From NCBI RefSeq assembly GCF_001282115.1, contig NZ_LJBR01000403.1:1-37456 (forward strand): DNA of 37,456 bases. The letters are read 5' to 3'. Positions 15,029-23,374 of this stretch are shown piece by piece. The stretch is from Streptomyces sp. NRRL B-24085. GTDB taxonomy: Bacteria > Actinomycetota > Actinomycetes > Streptomycetales > Streptomycetaceae. A program made the translations under genes and the position numbers. Position 1 is the first letter of the stretch, and each line of letters begins with the position of its first letter. The notes beneath the pieces are model-generated. The model searched no databases and was not told the DNA's origin. It saw nothing but the letters and a program-made list of their open reading frames with translations.

Positions 15029-17463
15029 GCGTCGCCCTGCGCACCCTGCGCACCCGCTGGGTCACCTTCGTCGGCAGCTTCGTCGCGCTCTCGCTGGGTG
15101 TCGCCCTGCTCGCGGTGATGGGTCTGGCCCTCGCCTCCTCCCTGGACGCGCCGGAGCGGCAGCCGGAGCGGTTCGCCACGGCACCGGTCGTCGTCCAGGG
15201 GCAGGACACCCTGTCGGTGCCGACCTCGATCGGCGATCGCACCCAGAAGCTCGCCCACCCGCGCGCGGTGCCCGAGGAGACCGTGGAGCGCCTGCGGCGG
15301 CTCGGCCCGGTCGTCGAGGACCGGTCCTTCCCGGTGCGGGCCGCGAAGGGCCCCGGCGACCTGGTCGGGCACCCCTGGTCCACGGCCGCCTTCGCGCCGT
15401 ACGCGATCGACGCGGGCCGTGCTCCGCGCGCTGCCGGCGAGGTCGTCGTCAGCGGCGACTGGGCGCGGCCCGGTGAGCGCGTCAGGACCGACCGCGGCAC
15501 CGTGACGGTGGTCGGCACCGTCGCCTCGCGCGGCTTCGAGGACGCCGTCTTCTGGACCGACGCCCAGGCCGCCGGACTGGCGCCGAAGAGCACGCAGTTG
15601 GTGGTCAGGGCGGACGCGGCGGAGGTCCGCGCGGCCGTCGCCGGCCAGGACCTCCAGGTCCTCACCGGCACCGACCGCCGTCTCGCCGACGCCGATCCGG
15701 ACCGCGACAGCGAGGCGCTCACAGCGATGAACGCCATGTTCGGCACGGCCGGCGGGGTCACCGCGTTCGTGTCGGTGTTCGTGGTGGCGTCGACGTTCGC
15801 CTTCGCGGTCGCCCAGCGGCGCCGGGAGTTCGGTCTGCTGCGCACGGCGGGCGCCACCCCCGGCCAGGTCCGGCGGATGGTGTTCGCGGAGGCCCTGGTG
15901 GTCGGCGTGCTGGCGTCGGCGGCGGGCTGTGTGCTCGGCGCGTACGGCGCCCCGAAGCTGGCCGCGTGGGTGGTCGACGGCGGTCTCGCTCCTCAGTGGT
16001 TCACCATCGGCGACTTCACCTGGCCGTACCACATGGCCTTCTGGACCGGTCTGCTCGTCGCGCTGCTCGGCGTGATCGCCGCGTCCTGGCGGGCCGGCCG
16101 CACCGGGCCCACCCAGGCGCTGCGCGAGGCCTCCGTGGACACCAAGGCGATGACGTGGGGCCGCTGGCTGTTCGGGGCCGGGCTGCTGCTGACCGCGGCG
16201 GTGACGCTGGGGCTCGCCCTGGTCTCCGACCCCGGCGAGCTGCTGCACCGCAAGACGTATGTGAGCCGTCCGATGCTGCTGATCACCGCGATCGCGCTGC
16301 TCGCGCCGATCCTGGTGCGGCCGCTCACCCGGCTGATCGCCTGGCTGCCGGCCCAACTGCCCGGTGCGGGCGGGATGCTGGTGCGGGAGAACGCGGCCGC
16401 GGGCATCCGCCGCACGGCGGCCGTCGCCGCCCCCGTCCTGGTCACCGTGGCCCTCGCGGGCTCGCTGCTGGGCGCCACGGCCACGCTGAACGAGGCGAAG
16501 GCCACCGAGACCCGTGAGCAGACGGCGGCCTCCTTCGTCGTCACCCCGGCCGGGGACGCCGGGTTCGACGCGGGCACCGTGCGGAAGCTCAGGGCGGTCA
16601 AGGGCGCCGTGGTCTCGGCCACCTCGTCGAGTGCCGTGTACGTCCTGGAGGAGGGGGTGGCCCTCATCAAGTCCGAGGCCCGCGCGGCGGAGGCGGGCCC
16701 ACTCGCCGCAACCGTGCACTTGCCGCTGGCCGCCGGGAAGGTGACCGACCTCGACGACGGCTCGATCATCGTCAACGAGGAGTGGGAGAAGCACACCGTC
16801 GGTCAGCGCGTCGACGTGTGGCTCGGGGACGGCACGAAGAAGTCGCTGCGGATCGCCGCGGTGATGACGACCGGCACCGGCAACAACGGCGCCTACGTCA
16901 CCCCCGCCAACGCCCCCGGCGCGAGCGTCGACCGCGTCGACGTGACCGTGGCCGACGGTGGTGACCGGGCCGCCGTGGCCGCCGCGCTCGCCGAGACGGG
17001 CGGGCACGTCTTCACCAAGGACCAGTGGGTGCGGGCCAGTTACCCCGAGACCAACCGGACCACCCGGTACGGCTTCATGCTGGTCCTCGGGATCGCTCTT
17101 CTCTATACCGGGATCTCCCTGGCCAACACGATGGTCATGGCGACTTCCGACCGGGTGCGCGACCTGGCCGTGCTGCGGCTGGCCGGGGCCACCCAGTGGC
17201 AGGTGCTGCGGCTGGTCGCCGGCGAGGCCCTGATGGTCGTCGTGGTCGGCGGAGTGCTCGGACTCCTGGTCGCCGGACTCAACCTGGCGGGCATGTGGAG
17301 CGCGCTCGGTCTGCTGTCGGTGTGGAGCCCGGTGGAGATGCCGTGGGCGGAGCTCGGGGTGACCGTGGGGGCGTGTGCCGTGCTCGCGGTGGTGTTCTCC
17401 GTGGCCCCGGCCGGGCTGGCCATGCGGCGCCGGGCGGTGGAACTGGCCGGCATGCGGGAGTGA
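15022..17463 (+). CDS. FtsX-family ABC transporter permease
   Basis: 813-residue membrane permease. It has a first transmembrane helix near the N-terminus (FVALSLGVALLAVMGLALA), a first extracytoplasmic domain, an FtsX block of three helices (about 235-355, containing RRREFGLLRTAGATPGQVRRM), further helices, a second extracytoplasmic domain and a terminal FtsX block (RVRDLAVLRLAGATQWQVLRL). This duplicated layout is standard for large actinobacterial MacB-like permeases. GTG 15022 has a GGAGG at 15010-15014. The substrate is unknown. The position directly before the NRPS operon is convergent with it, so it need not be the peptide exporter. Confidence 0.94.
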   Translation: MLSVALRTLRTRWVTFVGSFVALSLGVALLAVMGLALASSLDAPERQPERFATAPVVVQGQDTLSVPTSIGDRTQKLAHPRAVPEETVERLRRLGPVVEDRSFPVRAAKGPGDLVGHPWSTAAFAPYAIDAGRAPRAAGEVVVSGDWARPGERVRTDRGTVTVVGTVASRGFEDAVFWTDAQAAGLAPKSTQLVVRADAAEVRAAVAGQDLQVLTGTDRRLADADPDRDSEALTAMNAMFGTAGGVTAFVSVFVVASTFAFAVAQRRREFGLLRTAGATPGQVRRMVFAEALVVGVLASAAGCVLGAYGAPKLAAWVVDGGLAPQWFTIGDFTWPYHMAFWTGLLVALLGVIAASWRAGRTGPTQALREASVDTKAMTWGRWLFGAGLLLTAAVTLGLALVSDPGELLHRKTYVSRPMLLITAIALLAPILVRPLTRLIAWLPAQLPGAGGMLVRENAAAGIRRTAAVAAPVLVTVALAGSLLGATATLNEAKATETREQTAASFVVTPAGDAGFDAGTVRKLRAVKGAVVSATSSSAVYVLEEGVALIKSEARAAEAGPLAATVHLPLAAGKVTDLDDGSIIVNEEWEKHTVGQRVDVWLGDGTKKSLRIAAVMTTGTGNNGAYVTPANAPGASVDRVDVTVADGGDRAAVAAALAETGGHVFTKDQWVRASYPETNRTTRYGFMLVLGIALLYTGISLANTMVMATSDRVRDLAVLRLAGATQWQVLRLVAGEALMVVVVGGVLGLLVAGLNLAGMWSALGLLSVWSPVEMPWAELGVTVGACAVLAVVFSVAPAGLAMRRRAVELAGMRE

Positions 17464-17473
17464 CCCCTTGACC

Positions 17474-17510
17474 GGCGCCGATCGGTACCTCCCCCGTCCC
17501 GGTCGGCGCC
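17474..17510 (+). terminator. Inverted repeat after the permease gene
   Basis: GGCGCCGA (17474-17481) pairs with TCGGCGCC (17503-17510) across 21 bases, beginning 10 bases after the permease stop. It is a possible first terminator, weaker than the hairpin at 17549-17590. Confidence 0.4.
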
Positions 17511-17548
17511 ACCCCGCTCGCGGGCCCACCCCGGGGCCCCCGGGCGGA

Positions 17549-17590
17549 ACGACGGCCGGACCGCCTCTCGCAGGGCGGCCCGGCCGTCGT
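17549..17590. terminator. Strong GC hairpin terminator
   Basis: ACGACGGCCGG (17549-17559) pairs with CCGGCCGTCGT (17580-17590); inside it CCGCC (17561-17565) pairs with GGCGG (17574-17578), with one A-C mismatch between the two stems. There is no U-tract. It lies between the convergent ABC permease and oxygenase genes and probably ends plus-strand transcription. Confidence 0.7.
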
Positions 17591-17630
17591 GTTGCACCGA
17601 CCGGCCGTCCGCTGCGGCCGTCCGGGGCAT

Positions 17631-17644
17631 GTTTCACGTGAAAC
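17631..17644. other. parS: parS centromere site
   Basis: GTTTCACGTGAAAC is a perfect 14-base palindrome identical to the core parS sequence bound by ParB in Streptomyces. It lies between the terminators of two convergent operons, where ParB binding would not disturb transcription. In S. coelicolor most parS sites lie around oriC, so the site hints at a chromosomal and probably central location. Confidence 0.88.
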
Positions 17645-17686
17645 GACGGCCGGTCGCCCCCGACTTGGGGGGCGACCAACCGTCGT
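17643..17686 (-). terminator. Hairpin terminator of the NRPS operon
   Basis: ACGACGG (17643-17649) pairs with CCGTCGT (17680-17686) and GGTCGCCCCC (17652-17661) with GGGGGCGACC (17668-17677), leaving a 6-base loop and a 2-by-2 internal loop. It starts 16 bases after the stop codon of the last NRPS-operon gene, following an A7 tract on the plus strand. Its outer arm overlaps the end of parS by two bases. Confidence 0.7.
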
Positions 17687-17701
17687 TCGGGCACAAAAAA
17701 A

Positions 17702-18670
17702 TCAGGCCGCGGGGTCGTACACCTCCGCCATCGCGACCGCGATCTTCCGCGGGCCGGTGAACGGCTCACGGCCGTGGGCGGCCAGCATGTTGTCGACGAT
17801 CAGGACGTCGTCGCGCTGCCAGTCGAAGCGGGTGGTCGCCGAGCGGTAGGCGGCGCGCAGATGGGCCACGGTCTCGTCGGGGATCCGGCCGCCGTCACCG
17901 TAGTAGGTGTTGGTGGGCAGGTCCTCGTCGTCGAAGATCTCCCGCAGCCCCTCCTGGACCTCCGGGGCCAGCGAGGTGACATGCCAGAAGGTGGCGTGGT
18001 TGAACCACACCTCCTCGCCGGAGCCGGGGTGGGTGTGCACCACGGGCCGGATGGCCGTCGTACGCAGACCGCCCTCGGCCCGCCACTCGGCGGTGATGCC
18101 CTTGGCCCGGCAGTACCCCACGACCGCGTCCCGGTCGGTGGTGTTGAACGCCTCCTGCCACGGCACCCCGAAGTCGGCGTGGAAGTTGCGCACCACCCGC
18201 CAGCCGCCGCGCCGCACGAACTCCTCGCGCACCGCCGGATCGATGGCCCGGTACACCTCGCGGATGTCGGCGAGCGGGGTCGCGCCCTGGGTGAGGGCCG
18301 GCTCGATGCAGTAGAAGTACAGGGTGTTGGGCCAGACGGCCTGGTAGGAGTTCTCGTTGTGCAGGAAGATCTCCTCGTCGGCCGGGTAGTCCGTGGACGT
18401 GTAGACCTGGCCCTTGATGGTGGAGCGCGGCGAGGAGCGTTCGGCGTAGGTCAGCGGGGCGCTGCCGGAGAAGCCGCGCACCACTCCGTCGAAGCCGTCG
18501 ACGCCGCCGACCTCGAAGCCGCGCAGCAGGATCGCGCCGCGTTCGCCGAGGACCGCGCGGAGCTTGTCGCGGTGCTCGCGGATGTAGTCGTGCACCGAAG
18601 TGCCCGGCTCGGCCGTGTACGCGACGGCGGTCGTGTCCCCGACGGCGGTCGTGTCCTCGATGGCGGTCAT
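17702..18670 (-). CDS. SyrP-like Fe(II)/2-oxoglutarate oxygenase 1
   Basis: 322-residue TauD/TfdA-superfamily oxygenase. The iron ligands are visible: H104 and E106 in FLHNENSYQ and H299 in NMLAAHGREPFTG, followed by an Arg (GPRK) placed to bind 2-oxoglutarate. HNE rather than HxD is typical of SyrP/KtzO-like enzymes, which hydroxylate the beta-carbon of acidic amino acids bound to NRPS carrier proteins. ATG 18670 overlaps the phosphopantetheinyl transferase stop (ATGA); the frame is open upstream inside that gene, which is rejected. It is the last gene of the NRPS operon. The likely role is beta-hydroxylation of one of the Asn-like residues; dehydrogenation or another oxidation is possible. 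Confidence 0.88.
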   Translation of the reverse strand: MTAIEDTTAVGDTTAVAYTAEPGTSVHDYIREHRDKLRAVLGERGAILLRGFEVGGVDGFDGVVRGFSGSAPLTYAERSSPRSTIKGQVYTSTDYPADEEIFLHNENSYQAVWPNTLYFYCIEPALTQGATPLADIREVYRAIDPAVREEFVRRGGWRVVRNFHADFGVPWQEAFNTTDRDAVVGYCRAKGITAEWRAEGGLRTTAIRPVVHTHPGSGEEVWFNHATFWHVTSLAPEVQEGLREIFDDEDLPTNTYYGDGGRIPDETVAHLRAAYRSATTRFDWQRDDVLIVDNMLAAHGREPFTGPRKIAVAMAEVYDPAA

Positions 18671-19440
18671 GGGACCAGTACCTCTCTCGTCCGTGTCTCC
18701 TCTGCCAGGTCCTGGTCGTAGCGCCGGAACACCACCGGCCCGGTGGCGCCCGCCTCCCGGGCCAGGGCCGCGAACACCCCGTCGACCACCGGCAGGTCCT
18801 CGACCACCCAGCTGTCCGGGCCGGTGGGCTCGGTGTGGGCGACCAGGACCGGGCCGTCCTTCGCGGGCTGTACGTCGACCTCGCTGAGGTCGGTGATGAT
18901 GCCGACGCCGACCGCCTTGACCACGGCCTCCTTGCGGGTCCAGCAGCGGAAGAAGGCGTGGGTGCGGGCGGGGCCGCCGGGCGCGGACAGGATGTGGGCG
19001 AGCTCGGAGGCGCTCATCACGAACCGGGACGCGCCCTCCACGTCCAGGGTGCGGTCGTCCTCCAGGTCGACGCCCACCTGGTGGCCGACGACCACGGCCA
19101 GCAGCCAGTGCGGGCCGGAGCGCGAGAGGTTGAAGTCCAGTTCGGTGGGCGGCCAGTCGATCCGGGGCCGGCCGTGCTCGGGGTGGGCGCAGCGCGGGCA
19201 CGGGCGGCGGCCGAGGACCACCTCGCGCGGGGGCACGCCGAGGTAGCCGGAGAGCACCCGGCGCACGGCCGCGTGGGCCGCCGCGTACCGTGCCGCGGCC
19301 GGTTCCGGCAGTCGCCGGACCATCGCGGCCTCGTCGTCCGACAGCAGGTCGGTGGCGCCGGGGGCGAGCGTGTCGGGCGCCCGCCCCCGCCAGATGTGGA
19401 CCGCGTCGTGGTCCCTGAGCTGTTCGTATGCGGCGGTCAT
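18667..19440 (-). CDS. Sfp-type 4'-phosphopantetheinyl transferase
   Basis: 257 residues. It transfers 4'-phosphopantetheine from coenzyme A to the conserved Ser of carrier domains, here most likely the T domains of the NRPS proteins in the same operon. Family motifs are GVDLEDDR (magnesium-binding acidic residues) and FFRCWTRKEAVVKAVG (the WxxKEAxxK signature); LDFNLSRSGPHWLLA is the substrate-binding stretch. A CPRCAHPEHGRPRI segment is the short Cys-rich element common in this class. ATG 19440 lies 45 bp after the second oxygenase gene and the stop overlaps the next start. Confidence 0.94.
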   Translation of the reverse strand: MTAAYEQLRDHDAVHIWRGRAPDTLAPGATDLLSDDEAAMVRRLPEPAAARYAAAHAAVRRVLSGYLGVPPREVVLGRRPCPRCAHPEHGRPRIDWPPTELDFNLSRSGPHWLLAVVVGHQVGVDLEDDRTLDVEGASRFVMSASELAHILSAPGGPARTHAFFRCWTRKEAVVKAVGVGIITDLSEVDVQPAKDGPVLVAHTEPTGPDSWVVEDLPVVDGVFAALAREAGATGPVVFRRYDQDLAEETRTREVLVP

Positions 19441-19485
19441 CGCCTCAGTCCGTTCGTCGGTGGGTCGAGCGTCGGCGGCCGGGGA

Positions 19486-20439
19486 TCAGTCCGACATCGC
19501 CACGAGGACCCGGCGGTCCCCTGTGAAGGGGCGGCGGCCGTGGGCGAGCAGGATGTTGTCGATCAGCAGCAGGTCGCCGGTGCGCCAGTCGACGTCCACG
19601 GCGTGCTCCAGGCCGCGGTCGCGGATCTGCACGACGTACTCGGCGGGGATGGGGCTGCCGTCGGCGAAGGTGACGTTCTGCGGCAGGTCGTCCTCGGGCA
19701 GGATCTGCGCGAGCGCGGCGGCGGTGTCGTCGCCGAGCCCGGCCGGGTGCCACTGGTCGGCCTGGTTGAACCAGGTCTCGGTGCCGGTGACCGGGTGCCG
19801 GGTGGTGGCCGGCCGGACCGAGGTGACCCGGATGCCGCCGTCGGCCTTCCACTGCCACTCGGCGCCGGTCGGGTCGAGGAAGGCCTCGACCTCCTCGCGG
19901 CTGGTGGTCTCGAAGGTGTCCTGCCAGCTCTTGCCGAGGCCGTAGCCGTCGTGCAGGTTCTGCACGTACCGCACCCCGCCGGCGAAGGCCGCGCGGACCT
20001 CGTCGTCCAGGGAGTCCAGCCACAGCTCGGCGTCGACGGCCGGGGTGGCGCCGCCGCTGCCCGGCTGGATCTGGCAGTAGAAGGCGAGCCGGGCCGGCCA
20101 GGCGTGGGCGTAGCTCATCTCGTTGTGCATCGAGATGGTGAACTCCTGCGGGTACTCCGTGGAGGTGTAGACGTTGCTGCCGACCTTGGTGCGCGGGGAG
20201 TTGCCGTGCACGTAGGCGAGGCGGTTGGGCAGCAGCAGGTCGAGGACCTCGTCCAGGCGGTCGGGGGTGACCCCGAAGCCGCGGAAGACCAGGCCCTTCT
20301 CCTGGGTGAGCAGCCGGGCGAGCTCGTCCGGGCCCATCTCCCGGAGCCGGGCGAGGAGTTCGTCGGCGCCGCCGACGCCCTCGGACTCGAGGTCCAGCGG
20401 CGTCCAGATGGTCTCGCGGGTCGTGTCGCGGGTCGTCAT
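19486..20439 (-). CDS. SyrP-like Fe(II)/2-oxoglutarate oxygenase 2
   Basis: 317 residues, paralogous to the oxygenase at 17702-18670. Iron ligands are H105 and E107 in SMHNEMSYAHAW and H300 in LLAHGRRPFTG; GDRR supplies the probable 2-oxoglutarate-binding Arg. Both contain the VYTSTxYP segment before the HNE motif and a GxxVRxVRNxH/YVQNLH-type middle, so they share one fold and probably related substrates. ATG 20439 starts four bases after the thioesterase II stop. Two such enzymes in one pathway, as in kutzneride biosynthesis (KtzO/KtzP), can serve different modules or give different stereochemistry. Which module each serves cannot be read from the sequence. Confidence 0.88.
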   Translation of the reverse strand: MTTRDTTRETIWTPLDLESEGVGGADELLARLREMGPDELARLLTQEKGLVFRGFGVTPDRLDEVLDLLLPNRLAYVHGNSPRTKVGSNVYTSTEYPQEFTISMHNEMSYAHAWPARLAFYCQIQPGSGGATPAVDAELWLDSLDDEVRAAFAGGVRYVQNLHDGYGLGKSWQDTFETTSREEVEAFLDPTGAEWQWKADGGIRVTSVRPATTRHPVTGTETWFNQADQWHPAGLGDDTAAALAQILPEDDLPQNVTFADGSPIPAEYVVQIRDRGLEHAVDVDWRTGDLLLIDNILLAHGRRPFTGDRRVLVAMSD

Positions 20440-20443
20440 GGGG

Positions 20444-21217
20444 TCATGCCTCCAGGTCCTTGGTGAGGTCGGCGACCAGTTCGGCCTCCCGCTGGGCGAG
20501 GTAGAAGTGGTCGCCCGGGTAGGTGCGCAGGGCGAAGCCGGCCGTGTGGGTCAGATCGGCCCAGGCCAGTACGTCGTCGGGGTCGCAGCCCGGGTCCTCG
20601 GTGCCGAGGTGCGCGGTGATCGGGGCCCGGGTGCGGCGGGGCGGGGACGCGGGCCGGTAGTTCTCGATGAGGCGGTAGTCGGATCGCAGGGCCGGCAGCA
20701 GCAGTTCGCGCAGCTCCGGGATGTCGTAGACCTCGGAGCCGAACGAGCCCAGCCTCCGTACGCCGGCCACGAGTTCGTCGTCGCCGCGCAGGTGCAGCCC
20801 GGTGGGGCGGGCGCGGTGCGGGGCGGAGCGTGCGGACACGAACAGGTGCCGGGGCACGACCCCGTGCCGCTCCTCCAGCCGCAGCGCGGTCTCGTAGGCG
20901 ACGGAGGACCCCATGCTGTGCCCGAACAGGGCGAGGGGCCGGTCCAGCAGGGGCAGCAGGGCCGCGGTGACGGCGTCGACCAGGGTGGTCATGTCCTCGG
21001 CGCAGGGCTCGGCCAGCCGCTCCTGCCGGCCGGGGTAGCGGACGGCGACCAGCTCCACGTCGTCGGGAAGGCGGGCGGGCCAGGTGTGGAAGAGCTGGGC
21101 GTTGCCGCCGGCGTGGGGGAAGCAGACGAGGCGCAGGCGGGCGGCGCGCCTCGGGGGGTGGCGGCGCAGCCAGGGGTCCTCGCGCTCAGTGGTCGCGGTC
21201 CTTGTCGGTCGCTTCAT
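20444..21217 (-). CDS. Type II thioesterase
   Basis: 257-residue alpha/beta hydrolase that removes misprimed or stalled acyl groups from carrier domains. The N-terminal LRLVCFPHAGGNAQLFHTWP is characteristic of the family; the nucleophile Ser lies in GHSMGS, the acid in LGTEDP and the His in GDHFYL. ATG 21217 makes it overlap the MFS gene by 32 bp. The first 28 residues are basic and extend beyond the usual start, so a downstream start is possible, though no better ribosome-binding site was seen. Its role is to edit the NRPS assembly line; final release is probably done by the cis-fused serine hydrolase of NRPS2. Confidence 0.93.
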   Translation of the reverse strand: MKRPTRTATTEREDPWLRRHPPRRAARLRLVCFPHAGGNAQLFHTWPARLPDDVELVAVRYPGRQERLAEPCAEDMTTLVDAVTAALLPLLDRPLALFGHSMGSSVAYETALRLEERHGVVPRHLFVSARSAPHRARPTGLHLRGDDELVAGVRRLGSFGSEVYDIPELRELLLPALRSDYRLIENYRPASPPRRTRAPITAHLGTEDPGCDPDDVLAWADLTHTAGFALRTYPGDHFYLAQREAELVADLTKDLEA

Positions 21218-22460
21218 CCGTCAGCTCTCCCTTCAGATCCGGTGCCAGTGCGGCGAGTACGGCCAGCGCGGCCATCGCGCCGGCGATCGTGCGTACGGTG
21301 GGCAGGGCGCCCCACGCGGCGAGGAGCAGGCCGCCGGCGAGGGAGCCGACGGCGTTGGTGCCGGAGCCGATCAGGCCCGCGGCGGCGGCCACCCGGCCCT
21401 GGAGGGCGTCCGGCGTGGTGCGGACCTGGTAGACGGCGGCGGCCACGTTGAAGACCGCGCCGACGAAACCGGTCCCGGCGTACAGGGCGCCCAGGGCCAC
21501 CGGGCTGCCGGTGAGCCCCATCGCCCCGATGAGCAGGGCCCAGGACAGTGCGCCGGCGATGAGCAGCGTGCGCTGCCGCGGGATCCGGCGCTGGATCCGG
21601 CCTCCCGCCAGCGCCCCGCACAGTCCGCCGACCCCGCCGATGCCGACCACGACGGCGAGGGTCTGGGAGGGCAGCCCGGCCTCCTTGATCCGCAGGACCA
21701 GGGCGAGCGCGAGCATCTGGAACAGCACGTTGGTGGCGGCGACGTATCCGAGGGCGGACCGCAGGAACCGCTGCCGCCACAGCCACCGCAGCCCTTCGGC
21801 GACCTCAGCGGCGAGCCGGGAGGAACGGTGGGTGCCGTCGGGCCGCTGCTCCTGGAACGGCTTGCGGATCAGCAGCAGGCTCACCGCCGAGACCAGGTAG
21901 CCCACCGCCCCGAAGGCGAAGGGCAGCGCGCGCCCCGCCGACTGGAGCAGCACCCCGGCGGGCTGGCCCAGCAGGCCCGCCGCCCGGCCCCGGGCCTCGT
22001 TCTGGGCGAGGGCGGCGGGCAGTTGGGAGGCCGGGACCAGGTTGCGCACGGCACCGCGTTCGGCGAGCCGGTAGAACACGGCGAGGGACGCCTCCGTGAA
22101 GGCCACGGCCGCCAGGTGCGTCACCGACAGCCGGCCCGCCGCGAGGGACAGGGCCACGCTGCCGACCGCCGCGATCCGGCCCGCCTCGCAGCCCAGCATC
22201 ACCCGCCGCCGGTCCCACCGGTCCACGACCGCCCCGGCCGGCAACTGCACCAGCAGCAGCGGCAGCAGCGCGGCCGTGGAGACCACCGACATGGCCAGCG
22301 GCGACCCGGTGTGCCACAGCACGATCAGCGGGTACGCCACCGAGGTGACCCGGGTGGCCAGGAACGACAGGCTCGCCCCCGACCACAGCAGCAGGAAGTC
22401 GCGGTTGCGGCGCAGCGGCGGGTCGGCCGCCACCGCACCGGCGGCCTCGGTCAGGGTCAT
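21186..22460 (-). CDS. MFS exporter (MFS_3/EntS-like)
   Basis: 424-residue membrane transporter with about twelve hydrophobic segments. The motif after the second helix, GAVVDRWDRRRVML, is the MFS motif A variant typical of drug and siderophore exporters; NEARGRAAGLLGQPAGVLL is typical of the EntS-like group. ATG 22460 (MTLTEAAGAV) overlaps the carbamoyltransferase stop as ATGA; a longer open frame upstream lies inside that gene and is arginine-rich, so it is rejected. Position inside the NRPS operon indicates export of the peptide product and self-protection. Confidence 0.92.
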   Translation of the reverse strand: MTLTEAAGAVAADPPLRRNRDFLLLWSGASLSFLATRVTSVAYPLIVLWHTGSPLAMSVVSTAALLPLLLVQLPAGAVVDRWDRRRVMLGCEAGRIAAVGSVALSLAAGRLSVTHLAAVAFTEASLAVFYRLAERGAVRNLVPASQLPAALAQNEARGRAAGLLGQPAGVLLQSAGRALPFAFGAVGYLVSAVSLLLIRKPFQEQRPDGTHRSSRLAAEVAEGLRWLWRQRFLRSALGYVAATNVLFQMLALALVLRIKEAGLPSQTLAVVVGIGGVGGLCGALAGGRIQRRIPRQRTLLIAGALSWALLIGAMGLTGSPVALGALYAGTGFVGAVFNVAAAVYQVRTTPDALQGRVAAAAGLIGSGTNAVGSLAGGLLLAAWGALPTVRTIAGAMAALAVLAALAPDLKGELTDEATDKDRDH

Positions 22461-23374
22461 GTCCTGCACCACTCCAGGACCGCCATCGCGCTGTGCATCT
22501 TGTTCTCGGCCTGGTCGAAGGCGATGCTCGCGGGCCCGTCCAGGACCTCGGCGGTGACCTCGTCGCCGCGGTGCGCGGGCAGGTCGTGCATGAACACGGC
22601 CTTCGGGCTGCTCTCCCACAGCGCCGAGGTCACCTGGAACGGCGCGAACAGCGTCCGCCAGTCCGGGTCGGGCTTGCTGGTGCCGGTGGTCTGCCAGCGG
22701 GTGGTGTACACGACGTCGACGTCGGCCGGCAGGTCCGCCATGTCGTGCCGCTCACGGAACACCGAGCCGTACCGGGCGGCCTGCTCGGCGGCACGCTCGC
22801 GGAACCGCTGTGCCAGGCCGTACCCCGCCGGGGTGCGCAGTTCCAGCTCGGCGCCCGGGAAGCGGGTCAGCGCGAGCGCCAGCGCCGACGCGGTGTTGTT
22901 GCCCTCCCCGACGTAGAGCAGCCGCAGGCCCTCGACGCGGCCGAACTGCCGGTGCAGCGTGGTCAGATCGGTGAGCGCCTGGGTGGGGTGCTCGTCGGCG
23001 GACATCGCGTTGACGACGGCCATCCGCTCCTGGGCGGCCCAGGCCCGCATCTCGGCGGGGTCGCCCGCGGTGCGGGCGACCAGCACGTCGAGCATCCGGG
23101 ACATGACCCGTCCGGTGTCCTCGCTGGTCTCCCCGGTGTTGAGCTGGAGGTCGCCGGGGCCGTAGGTGACGAGCTGGGCGCCGAGCCGCAGCGCGCCGCT
23201 GGAGAAGGCGGTGCGGGTGCGGGTGGAGGTCTTGCTGAAGTAGACGCCCACCACGTCCCCGGCGAGCGGGGCGGGGCGGCCCGCGGTGCCGGCCGAGAAG
23301 GCTGCACCACGTTCCACGAGGGCGTGCAGGTCGGTGTCGGTGAGGTCGTCGATCGAGATCAGATGCCGTGTCAC
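22457..23374 (-). CDS. Divergent ornithine/aspartate-type carbamoyltransferase
   Basis: 305 residues. The carbamoyl-phosphate site is intact: SKTSTRTRTAF and HPTQALTDLTTL. The acceptor side is unusual. Ornithine enzymes carry HCLP; here the motif is HDLP (FMHDLPAHRGDEV). In place of the ornithine-enzyme SMG loop there is DVVYTTRWQTTG, whose YxTRxQ pattern is that of aspartate carbamoyltransferase, where Arg and Gln bind the amino-acid substrate. It is thus an amino-acid carbamoyltransferase with a different acceptor, for example 2,3-diaminopropionate to beta-ureidoalanine, as proposed for VioL of viomycin biosynthesis. A target-copy resistance role, like ArgK for phaseolotoxin, is the alternative. 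GTG 23374 follows AGGAGGAA. Confidence 0.85.
   Translation of the reverse strand: MTRHLISIDDLTDTDLHALVERGAAFSAGTAGRPAPLAGDVVGVYFSKTSTRTRTAFSSGALRLGAQLVTYGPGDLQLNTGETSEDTGRVMSRMLDVLVARTAGDPAEMRAWAAQERMAVVNAMSADEHPTQALTDLTTLHRQFGRVEGLRLLYVGEGNNTASALALALTRFPGAELELRTPAGYGLAQRFRERAAEQAARYGSVFRERHDMADLPADVDVVYTTRWQTTGTSKPDPDWRTLFAPFQVTSALWESSPKAVFMHDLPAHRGDEVTAEVLDGPASIAFDQAENKMHSAMAVLEWCRT

Noticed and set aside
14913..17769. Long minus-strand frame opposite the ABC permease
   Set aside because: Its translation is low-complexity and lacks any domain; the plus-strand permease has clear FtsX motifs.
22461..22619. N-terminal extension of the MFS exporter
   Set aside because: The added residues are arginine-rich shadow of the carbamoyltransferase gene; ATG 22460 gives a normal MFS start and an ATGA junction.
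22457..23374. Housekeeping ArgF assignment
   Set aside because: The ornithine-binding motifs are changed, no other arginine genes are near, and the gene is embedded in the NRPS operon.
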